This document shows positions 54,320-64,000 of a stretch of DNA of 64,000 nucleotides, in pieces. Each line of letters begins with the position of its first letter. The first letter of the stretch is position 1. Below the pieces are notes generated by a model. That model did not search any database, was not told where the DNA came from, and saw nothing but the letters and a program-made list of their open reading frames with translations. Source of the stretch: Diplosphaera chodatii (taxonomy: Eukaryota > Chlorophyta > Trebouxiophyceae > Prasiolales > Stichococcaceae); assembly GCA_032358165.1 (NCBI GenBank), contig JAALGY010000061.1:1054001-1118000 (forward strand), in the 5' to 3' direction. The translations under genes were made by a program, and so were the position numbers.

Positions 54320-57300
54320 TCACGAGGCGGTGTCCAGTGCCGCAACGGTCGCTGCCCCCTCGGGCGGGGGTGCGGCGCCGGCGGCCGCCCCCCCTACGGC
54401 GGCGGCCCTGTGGCAGGCGGCGCACAGGAACAGCGGCGGCACGGGGGCGCCGTCCGCCACGCCCGCGCACCGGGTGTGCGCCCAGGCGGCGCACGTGTCG
54501 CACGCCGCCATGCGCTCCCCGTCGTCGTCCCGCGTCCCGCAGGCGCACGCCACCAGCCAGTCCTCCGGGCCCCCTGGAGCGACGCACCGCCCAACGTCAG
54601 CTGCTGTGTCCTGGACACCACTTGCAGCAAGCCCAACGCGGGGTGCACCATGTGTGAAGCCTGCAGCAGGCTCTGGCTGGCGGGTCAGTCACAGCTGGAA
54701 TGGCATTTTGGGCGCGTGCCCGCGTGGCGCCAGGCCCCGCTCGCGTCCCAGCCGCTGCCGTGCGCCACCAGCGGCGGCCCCGCCACCAGCTCGGCGGCGC
54801 TGGGCCGCGCCTCCGACGCATCCAGCCCCTCCACCGACTCCACCTGGGCGATTTCGACAGAGGAGTGTTGCAAAGGGAGTGCGTGCGGGCCAAGTGCATG
54901 ACGGGCCACGGCACTTGACGCCCTGCAGATGCCGCCATCGACCCTGGGGGAAAACACGGCCAGGAGGCTGGGCCCAGCGGCGGGGGCACCTTGAAGTCGC
55001 GGAACATGCGGTAGGTCTCGCGCAGGGCGGCCTGCGCCGCGGCCCGGACGCCGGGCGCCCTGGCCCCCGCCGCCACGTGCAGCAGCTCCGGCGGCGGCGG
55101 CGCCACCCTGCGCGCCTGCGGCCGGCAGGGGGCAGAATCGTCACCGCCAGCTCATGCCTCGCACCCGCTGCGGCTCGAAAGGGGAAGCGGTTCAACCTCT
55201 GCTCTGGCGTGGGGCCATGCCAGACGTGCGGCACAGCGGGGCGCGGGCCCGCGGCACTGCTCATTGGGCAGCACGCCGGGCGCACCCGCACGCCGACGCG
55301 GCCGTTGGAGCGGGCGCCCTGGCCGGCGGGCGGCGCGGGCGGCATCGCCACCGCCACCGGCAGCCGCACCTTGCCGCCCGCAGCCACTGCAGCCCAGCAC
55401 ACTTCGTTTCGTTACCGTGTCCACACCCGGAGCGGCAGACAAGCTCTTGTGGTCGGCATGCAGGCCAGGCTTTCTTGCGAAAGAGCAGCGGCGGGTGCGC
55501 GCCTGCGCTGTCGCCGCCGTAGTCCTTCAGGAAGTGCTTGGTGTCCCGCAGCACCTGCGCACAGCCCACAATGCAGCCGCTCATTCAACATGCGAGCCTC
55601 GAGTACACATCCTGGAGCTGGTGCTGAGGTTTCATGTCTGCGATCATCGCAGCTGGGGGTCAGCCCTTTGTCGGAAGGTGACCATCTGTACCTGCACAGC
55701 GTCTGCAAAGGCGGCGGGGGCGTCGGCCGGGGTGGCCCGGATGGTGGGCGGCAGGCCGGAAGGCGCGACAGCGCTGCGCACCAGCGCATCGTACACGCAC
55801 ACCAGGTCGCACAGCACCTGCGCAGCGACAGGCAGCTGAGCAGCTGTTGCCTGGATGCAGCAGGGTGGCAGCTGTGCTGCGGTCTGCACGATGGTTCATG
55901 CTGGGTGAGGGGACAGCGGCTCGGCCAGCCATGGCTGGCACCATACGCGATGCGTCTGAAACATGCATAACACATGACCAGCAGCAACCGCCACCATTCA
56001 GCTGTCAGGCACAGATAGCCAGCAGCGGCCATTTTCCGACTAGCATCTCGTGGCCATCAGCTTGCGGGCCCACCTGGTCCCGGACTGTGGGTGCCGCCGC
56101 CGCAGGGGGCGCAGCGACAGCTGCCTGCGGCGCTGGGACACCTGGCTGTGGCTGCGCCGGCTGCTGCTGCTGCTGCTGCGGCGGCGTGGGGTGCGGCTGC
56201 GCTGGCGGCTGGTCCTGCTGCGCGGCGGGCGGCTGCAGTTGCTGCTGGGAGGGCGGCGGCCAGGGCCCGCCCGGCACCAGCAGCTGCCAGGGCTTTTTGG
56301 GCGGCGCTATGGCACCGTGGAAGCCACCCTGCAGTCACTCGACACCCTGATGTTCCCTTGGCCTTGGTCTCGCAGCATCAAGAAAGGGTACCCAGCAGGA
56401 TGGCACAGCATCAAGACAAGCAGCAAGCTGCCTATTTGTATGCCGTCTATGGCAGAGCAGTTGCAGGTCAATGCGAGCACGGCAAGTAGACGCATTCCTT
56501 TGTTGAGAGCGCCAAACTCTGGTCCCTGCAGAGCGGCCATCCCACATGTGCGCAGCACAGCCCTCTAAGGCCTCTGTGCGCTGCGGGCGCACCTCGCTGG
56601 TGCGGGCGCTGCGGGGCCGCTTCGGCACCGTCGCACCGTCGGGCGTGAGCAGCGGCCGCTTGCGGCTCTCGTTGTAGTCCACCGGCGCGTGCCGCCGCAG
56701 CCTGTGATGCACACAGTCCTAGCACTGCAGCGAAGTTGCCTTCAAGGGCGAGAGAGCAGTCAGCAAAGTCAACGAATACGTCAATGTGTGGCTTGCTGCT
56801 GCTGTGAGAGGCGCACACCTGCCGTTCTCGGCGGCACCCGCCGCCACGGACTCCTGCGCCAACAGCGCCGCCTCGTAGCGCAGCCTCGAGCCTGCGCCTG
56901 CAGGTGTCGAGCCAGACGTGCGTCAGCCTGGGCGCTTGATGAGGCAAAACAGTTCACCGTACTAGTCTGCAGACGCTGACTCCTCCAGCTGCTGCGAACC
57001 TGAGTTGCTGGGGGTCAGCAGCCGCGCGGCGCCACTGGGCTCTGCAGGTTGCTTGTTGTCAGCACCGTCAGGCGTGACTGTACTGGCCCCAGGCGCACTG
57101 GGCGCTGCCTTCCGTGTGGTCTCGGGTGGCGGCCGCGCGCCGGAGATGCCACTGGTGCAGCCAGTTGGGCCGTCATCATGCCTGCCGTTGGCCAGCCCAT
57201 TGGGCGTCGCAATGCTGCCATCTGCTGCTGGCGGCACACCAGCCAAGCCCGCCGGCTGCGGTGCGGCCCGCTGCGACGAGCTGCACCGGCACGACAACAC

Positions 57301-60300
57301 CATGAGCACACACAGCCATGCACCTGCTGCTGGCAGGCGCCAGCAACCTTCATGTGTGTAGATGGCGCAGTGATGAGTCCCAGGGCTCGGACCTCGGCAG
57401 GGAGCTGCGGCGGACGCTGCGGCTGCCTCGGCGCCCCCAAGCAATGGGACCGCCCAGAAGCTCGTCATGCTGCACCCCCCGGCTGGCGGTGTCCCGCTTG
57501 CCTGCGCGACCGACGTCGCAAGCAGCTCGCAGAACACTCTGGACGCTCACAGCGCAGGAAGGCCATGAACAACAACCATCAGCACTCCCGATGTTTTGCT
57601 GCTGGGTGTGACACACAGCGTGTTGCGCTGCACGCACGCACGGTAGCACCGCACCCGCGAACAGCGCGTGGTTGGCAGCGTCTGCAGCCCGCGCCGCCAC
57701 GCGCTTGCGCTTGGGCGACGGGTGCGGCGCAGGCGCTTGCCGGCCAGCAGGGGCAGAAGCGCCAGCAGGCGGGCCCAGCAGCTGCGGCCGCCGCTGCTTG
57801 CCGCCGCCCTTCTGCTTGCTGTGAGGTGCGCCACCTGCTGACTGACGCCCATGGCCGGCGGCCTGCATGGCGCTGCCCTTGCGACCGCCGCTGGCAATCG
57901 CGGCGCCCCTCCCTGGCTTGGCCGAAGACGTGTCAGGGGTTTGGCCGTCCGCAGCCTCGGCTTTGGCGGCGGGCATCGCGGCCGGCGGCACAGGTGCCGC
58001 CGGCACGCCATTCGCCAGCCTACCTTTGCCCGTGGGAGGCACACCACCGTCTGGTGACACGGCCGCTGCGTGCCTGCCGGGGAGGGCGGCGCTGGGGGCG
58101 GCGCTGCGCAGCTGGCGGCGCGGCAGCGGCTGCGGGGAGGCGGGCATCGCCGGCGGCTGCGGGGGCGAGGCGCCCTCGTCAGCTGCAGCGCCGGGCGCTA
58201 TACCTCCCTCGTGCTTCACCGCGGCATCTGTAGGAGCCTTGCCCTGCTGCTGCCGCTGCGGCTGCTGCTGATCAGCCGGCTCCGCCTTGATGCTGGGTGA
58301 CACCCGGAGCGGTGGAGACAAGTGTCTGTGCTGGGTCGCCTGCGACTGATTGATTGCTGCGGCTGCGTCGGGAGCGGCTGCGTGTGGCGCGTCAGGCGGC
58401 GAGCCGCTGCCGTGCCCCAACCGCAGCTTGGCTGCCTCGGCGGGGCTGCCGCCCGGGCTGGCGCCTGGCTTGCTGTCTGCAACGGCGATGGCGCCCCCCC
58501 TTTCTTGTGCTCCTGCATTAGGATCGTCGTCTGGGGCGGCAGCTTCCGGTACTGCGGTGCTGGCGTCCGGCTGCGGGCCGGGGCGCCGCTTGCCACCGCC
58601 GCTGCTGGGCCGCCTCGGCTCGACCTGCGGCGCGAGGGACGACCGAAAGTCTGAACATGGCGCCCGGCCGCTAGGTCTGCAGATGCATCGCTGGACGTCT
58701 GTGCAGACAACAGACAAGCTGGGCAGACCGCCGGGGGTGGAGCAGGGGGCGCACCGAGAGGCGAGGGATGGGCGGCAGCGGGGGCAGCCCCTCCGCGCCC
58801 CCCGCCGCCCGGGGCCCTGCGCCGTCCGGCCCCGCGGGGGCGTCGGCCAGCAGCAGGAAGCGGCGGCCGCTGGCCCCGTCCACCTCCCTGAATCCGGACC
58901 CCAGTACACACGCATCAAGAGCACGGCCACAGACCCACACATCAACAGTACACAGCGGCACTCGGCGCTGCCAACAGGGTGCTTGTGCAGCACGCGTCTG
59001 ACGGACTGTGGGCGACAGCGGGCGCGGGTGCGCGGCTGCTCACGAGTACACGGCGACGCCGGCCCAGGTGCGGAAGGCGGCGGCCCGCAGCGCAAACTCG
59101 GTGAGCGCCGGGTCCGCGCCCCCCGGCAGCGCGGCCCGCACCGCCGCCCGCACCGCATCCGCCGCCAGCCACCGCCCCCGGCACCCCTGCACGCGGGCAC
59201 CCCCCTCGTGACACAGGCGTGCACAGCCACGGTGCACACACCGCGTAGGGCGATCAGGAAGGCAGCAAGAGCTCGCTCAACAGCAGCTCGGGGGTGCCAG
59301 CAGGGGTGGTGGCAGATACACGACCTGCAGATTCTGAACTGAAAGATCTGGCCTGCTCTCATGCGCTGTTGAAACCAGCCAAGCACCACTCTTTCGGCAT
59401 TCATCGGCGCCGACCTGCAGCGCCTGGAGGGCCGCCTGCAGCGCGGCGTACATCGCGTCGCGCCCCCAGCGCTTGGGCAGCACCAGCGCCTGCAGCGGCT
59501 GCAGCAGCGCGGCCCGCCGCGACAGCTCACCGTCCGGCTGCACGGCGGGCAGACCGACCGTCATGACTTGCACACACCAGGACGATGCACAATCCCAAGG
59601 ATTGAAAGCTACAAAACAGGCTTGCCTCTGATACACGGCAACCTGCTGTGCAACATGGGCCGTCGCACCTGCAGCTGCTTCAGCTCCTCGAGCGCTGCGG
59701 CGGAGACTGCTGCGGGTGGCGGCCGCTGCGGCGGCGGCGCCCTCGGCCTGGCGCCGCCGTCCGTTGCCGCCACGTCGTCGCCGCTGTGGGAGCCCTGCAG
59801 CGCCCGCCGCCGGCCAGGCGCGGCTGATGACGCCTGCACTCCAGCAGCATTGTGGAGGAACTGTCGGGGGATGCTGAAAGTGTGCTGCGTTGGCAGATGC
59901 TCACTTGCGACCCGGGACCATGGCAGGATCTCAGGCCTGACCGCATGGCAACAGGCATAGCGCACGCCAAGTGTCTGGTGACACTCCCCTCCAGTCAGGT
60001 GCGGAGCTGGAGCTTGCTCAGATTGCTCAACACTAGGTTCACACTGCAGGACCCGTGAGCAGGGTGCGCAGGGGGCGTGACCAGGCGGGGGCACCTGGTC
60101 CGGGGCGCCCCGCAGCAGGGCCTCCGCCTGTGCGGGGCGCGCCAGCAGGTGGGCCATGCGGGCCAGGAAAGCGCCCAGGGTGCCGTGGGGCGCGGTGCCC
60201 GCCCGCCCGCCGCCGCCCTTGCCCTGCACGGTCCAGGGTTTCGGTGATGGTTGAAAGTGGCACCACCAGCTCGGAGCATGGCGCCCAGAGCGGCGTGTTG

Positions 60301-62819
60301 GCAGCTGTCGGCCCAGCGACTTGTGCAGCTGCAAGCAGCTCTGCGCTGCGGATGCTTTGAGTCCCTGCTGAAAGGTTCGCATAGGCTTTCCAGGTGCATC
60401 TTGACGTGCGGCAGGCTGCGGCGGGGCTGTCGAGCCCAGAGGCGTCGGCACCTGGTAGCGCGCAACCACCCGCGCGGGCGCCGGGTTGCCCGGCGGCACC
60501 TGCTGCATGCGCGCCGCCAGGCTGGTCTCGTGCACCTGCGCGCACAACAGCACCTTTGACGCGGTCAGGCGGGTGCTGCGGCCGAACGAGATGCCTGCGC
60601 ATGGGCTGCCATGCGGGCGTGGCCAGCAGGCGCGGCTCCCGGTTTCGTGCATGTACGAGAGGTATCAGTGGTGGCTCAATCAGGAAAGACGCTGACCGCT
60701 GACACCGCGCGCTTCCAGGCGGCGGGCTTGATGCCGAAGCCCGCCCGTCCGAAGCCGTAGCCCCAGCGGCCGTACCACGTCGCCTTGTTGGCGGCCGGGA
60801 AGAGCACCCGCAGCTCCATGCCACCCTGCAGCAATATGCGATGTTGCTGTAGACAGAGCTGCCGGCTGCTCAGAACGTGGTCATGCGGTGAGCTCGGCCT
60901 CTGGCAGCATCCCAGATTTCCAGCAGCACCACTACATAAAGCAGCCTGGGGCCAGACCCTCCAAGGTCGTCACAAGGGCAGCTCAGCTGCTCGACACTGA
61001 GGCGCCGGCACTTTGCACCATTACCATTGTTCTGTGAGGCACACCCAGCTCGCCCAGCGCAAAAGCTGCCAGAGGGTGCTATGGTGAGTGTGTGATCAGA
61101 GCTCGGCCAACGCTCTTATTGGCGTGAGAATAATAAGTGTCTAGATCCAAGTTTTAATGTGATACACGACTCGAAACTTGGTTTCAGGTGCAAGTCTCAA
61201 CTCAACAAGTCTTGTTGGCGTGCGGACAAGGTGCGTCAGGTCGCACCTTGTTGGACACGTCCTCGACGCTGACCTGGCGCGCCGCAAGCAGCGTGCACAG
61301 CGCGTCCCACAGGTCCATCAGCTGCCGCCCACTCACCTTGCTGGAGCCGCCCTCCACCCCTGTTGCAATGTCGTGATCGGCTCATCGAAACCTTGCTTTA
61401 ATGCATGCTGTTGGCGTGCTGACACCGAGATCACGGCAGCACCACGAGGGCAGTGGCTAGCTGCAGGCGCTCTCAGGTGCGGCACACTTGGTCAGTGTTG
61501 CAACGGCGTCCGATGTTACATCATCACCGTTGACACGCAGCAGGTGGCCAAAGCCGTTGAGGTGCAGCACGCCGTGCAGCAGGTGCGCGCGGCTGTCGTA
61601 CATGCTGGGCGGCGTCGAGAACTGGGCCCCCTGCGCCGACCCACATGACCCTCAGACGCACGGCCACCATATGATTTGCAGCCGGCACGATGCACTGCTG
61701 CAGCATGTGCTTCATAAAGGGACATTGTTGAGTGTGCAATGAGTAGGATCTCTGATGACATGTGCTGACCCCCTTCTGACAGGGGCATGCACCCACCGCA
61801 CGGTCGAGTGACTCCAGGGCATCCTCCGTTGGCAGCGACAGCACCGCCGGCGCCGCCGGCTGCTCGGCTGCGGTGTCCTGCCCGGCTTCGCCACCGGCTG
61901 CTGCTGGCACTTCAGCCTGCCCATGCGCTGCCGCCGCCTTGTTGGCCAGGTCACGCGCATGTATGGCGGCAGCAGCTGACTGGTTGGGCCCATTGACCGG
62001 GGAGGTCGCTGGGAGGGCGGCGGCTGCAGCGGCAGTGGCAGATGCAGCGCTGCGCTCGACAATGCCGGCAAGCGACTTTTCATCTGCGGCAGACAGCGGC
62101 CCCGCCGCCGCCGGCACCACGAAGTGGTAGCGCATGTTGCTCACCGGGTGGTGCTGCCACCCTGCGATTCAATTGCCTGATTGTCAGGTGACCACGCCTT
62201 GCACAAATCAATCGACTTTGCCAACTTTGACTGATGCGCAAAGTGGCACTCTTGAGCCACGAGTGGGGTGGTGCCGGTACCGATGATGCGGCACTGATCG
62301 CAGACGGCGGACTCAGCGTCGTTGCCGTGCATCTCCCGATACACATGCAGACGCATCCCGGCGCCGGCTCCCGCCAAGGGGACCACCCAAGCTGCTGTGT
62401 GCGGCAGGCCGGGCGGCAAAACCACAGATGTGGCATGCTGTGCTAAGAATGTCTGGACATTCAAGCGGAAGACACAAATCTGGGTGGTGCAGTCTACCAA
62501 TTCTGCTGCAGACAGCAATCGTGCAAGGGTGTCCAGCACGAAGTTGCTCAGCATGCAAGAACCATGCAACAAAGTGGGGCCTCAAAAGGCAAGGCATGCT
62601 CACCAGGTTGGTGGCAATAGCTGTACCGCTGGGCAGCAGCGCCCTGAGTGGGCCGCCACCGGTGTAGTATGGCCCCACAATGTGCTAGATGTCCCCGCCC
62701 TTGCCTGATGCAACAACAGCAGAGCTGGTACGATGGACGATGAGGTTGAGGCGTAGTCGCAGCTTATACTTAGGCTCATCCGCTGATGCCCGTGAATAAT
62801 GGCGCCGTGGTTGTCTCAT
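54320..62819 (-). CDS. PHD-finger protein of the MALE STERILITY 1 / MMD1 (DUET) family
   Basis: Chromatin-reader type regulator; land-plant members control tapetum and male meiosis. Blocks occur in family order on the minus strand: LHVYREMHGNDAESAVCDQC (about 62290-62350); NMRYHFVVPA (about 62115-62140); RAHLLHGVLHLNGFGHLLRV (about 61540-61605); GRQLMDLWDALCTLLAARQV then SVEDVSNK (about 61240-61330); TWYGRWGYGFGRAGFGIKPA (about 60725-60785); LQALVLPKRWGRDAMYAALQ (about 59430-59490); ALTEFALRAAAFRTWAGVAV (about 59045-59105); VDGASGRRFLLLADAP; VLRDTKHFLKDYGG (about 55510-55555); and a C-terminal PHD finger from CACGTRDDDGERMAACDTC to PLFLCAAC (about 54420-54550). A disordered insert of roughly 350 residues lies at 57650-58650. 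The start is taken as ATG 62817-62819, needing a 54-base intron (62685-62738) that removes an in-frame TAG; this is tentative. Family is sure. Confidence 0.83.
57650..58650 (-). repeat. Low-complexity disordered insert in the PHD gene
   Basis: Pro/Ala/Gln/Ser/Lys-rich coding sequence with no counterpart in land-plant MS1/MMD1 proteins. It includes basic patches such as HPSPKRKRVAARAADAA that may act in nuclear import. Confidence 0.6.
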
Positions 62820-64000
62820 TCACTCATCATCCGAAGTTGCATGTACCACCAGCGCAGACAGTTTGCCATCGGAGCTGCTGCGGCAGCGTGCACCTTCCAA
62901 AGTAGGTGAAGTGGCAGCATGGACGATGGGGCGGGACCCGGCCTCAGGGCTCTGCCCAAAGGGCGCCAGCTTTTCCTGCAGTGACACACTTGACTTGGGC
63001 ATAGGACAGCGGCTGCAAAGAGTGACATGCAGCTGTGGGCGCCCCTATTCTGGCACCTCTGTCTGTGACTGCATGATGCAGTGCCCGTGATGACAACTGA
63101 TTGAGCAGGGACGACAGTGATAGCAAAGTTCATGCATTCTGCCCGACAAGGAGCAGGGCGCACCAGAGTCGTAGTCACAGGCCTCTCTGTACCTGCACAG
63201 GCAGCACCAACATGCAACTTTGTCATTCGGTAGCTTTGCAACACAGAGCAATACTGCGATTGGTCCTTTCATGCAGTCAGCAACGCTGTACCGCCAATGG
63301 ATCTCTCATAGAGGGACGAGGCGACAAAACCAGGCTGGCACGCCAGGAACTCGATGTCGTTCACGCCCCGGGCCTTTGCTCGTCTCTGAAACTTCTGCGG
63401 CAGACCACCAAGGCAGGTCAGGCATCTGCTCAATGTTGTCAGCAAGCTATCAACCAATGCAGGACTGCTGTTGCTGAAGTTCAATGCACTGCATGCCAGC
63501 ACAGTGGCTGCGTTAACTTCCGCATGCCTGCTGACTGTGCCCGAAACGTGCATTGTGAAACTTTGAGGAGGTCACCTTGACAGCAAGGATGACAAACAGC
63601 TTGGACTGTGAGTAGATTGTCACATCTGAATGCTTTTCCTTGCCCCTGCGCATGTTGATTGGGACCCTCGCATCTTGATGTTGCTCAACTGTCAGACCAA
63701 CAACGGTGTCACACACGCGATTGACTGTCAGTCCTTTGCCAAACACATTGCTGATGAGCATTGCTGGCATGCAGGCAGCCCGCACTCCAGGTCATTCCAG
63801 TCGATGTCAGGTGCGATTGTCTCTGTGGCGCTGGCAACCTGCAAACAGTCTGAATATGGGTGAACATCTGAAGGGATGCTTCAGGCACCCAAGATGCCTC
63901 CGCTTTTCAATCTGCGCGCCAACGTGCGTGCTGCGCATGCTGAACGGTACCCAGAATATGCCTGCCATTGCTCAGGTAGCAATGCGTCATGCTGCAGCAA
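62820..64000 (-). CDS. Short-chain dehydrogenase/reductase (partial, C-terminal part)
   Basis: The gene runs off the right edge, so the Rossmann dinucleotide-binding part is missing. Exons read VASATETIAPDIDWNDLE (about 63785-63845), where the Ser is the likely catalytic one; GKEKHSDVTIYSQSKLFVIL then AVK (about 63580-63650) with the catalytic Tyr-x3-Lys (YSQSK); KFQRRAKARGVNDIEFLACQ then PGFVASSLYERSIG (about 63290-63400); and QEKLAPFGQSPEAGSRPIVH then AATSPTLEGARC, ending SDDE with TGA at 62820-62822. GKE, YxxxK and PGxV are the hallmark of SDRs of the retinol-dehydrogenase/WWOX kind, which reduce or oxidise alcohols with NAD(P)(H). The substrate cannot be told. The stop is immediately followed by the ATG assigned to the PHD gene on the same strand. 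Family is sure. Confidence 0.85.

Noticed and set aside
54258..55970. Long plus-strand open frame of 570 codons
   Set aside because: It is antisense to the PHD gene, which has conserved domains and good splice sites. Composition is that of a GC-rich shadow frame with no motif.

Overview
The window is a stretch of nuclear DNA from a green alga (Chlorophyta). A coccoid trebouxiophyte of the Chlorella/Coccomyxa kind is the best guess. Evidence: gene-dense GC-rich sequence; nearly all genes cut by many short GT-AG introns (about 50-250 bases, acceptors typically TGCAG); Ala/Gln/Ser/Gly-rich low-complexity inserts in the proteins; one clear TGTAA polyadenylation-type signal about 100 bases after a stop; and plant-lineage genes (RSH1, NIT2/NLP, MS1/MMD1 PHD protein, CRM1). 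Exon ends are given only where the splice phases could be checked by eye. Other gene spans are outer limits that include introns.

1-9.1 kb is an arsenic-resistance island of four genes: arsH (-, cut by the left edge), a bZIP transcription factor (+), an ACR3 arsenite efflux permease (-) and a bacterial-type, low-molecular-weight-phosphatase-like arsenate reductase arsC (+). arsH and the bZIP gene diverge, and ACR3 and arsC diverge. ACR3 appears to carry a cysteine-rich N-terminal extension joined in frame by phase-consistent introns. The logic would be: arsenate reduced by ArsC, arsenite exported by ACR3, organoarsenicals handled by ArsH, and control by the bZIP protein, a layout that recalls the yeast ARR/Yap8 cluster.

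9.4-14.5 kb (-) is a NIT2/NIN-like RWP-RK regulator of nitrogen metabolism. 14.7-17.2 kb (+) is an unidentified multi-pass membrane protein. 17.8-25.0 kb (-) is exportin-1/CRM1. 25.1-26.2 kb (+) is a probable mitochondrial K+/H+-exchange-related protein.

26.6-43.6 kb holds two (p)ppGpp enzymes on the + strand, an RSH1 type (26.6-30.0 kb) and an RSH2/3 type (37.5-43.6 kb). Between them on the - strand lie a phytocyanin-like secreted protein with a degenerate copper site and an RBM26/27-like RNA-binding protein.

44.3-46.0 kb (+) is a COQ7 homologue that has lost most of the di-iron ligands. 46.7-51.9 kb (-) is a long low-complexity protein that I do not recognise. 51.9-54.3 kb has no confident gene but holds a perfect E2F-type palindrome. 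54.3-62.8 kb (-) is a very long PHD-finger gene of the plant MALE STERILITY 1 / MALE MEIOCYTE DEATH 1 family. Its apparent ATG abuts the stop codon of a short-chain dehydrogenase gene (62.8-64.0 kb, -) that runs off the right edge.

No tRNA, rRNA, CRISPR array or intact transposon was recognised.
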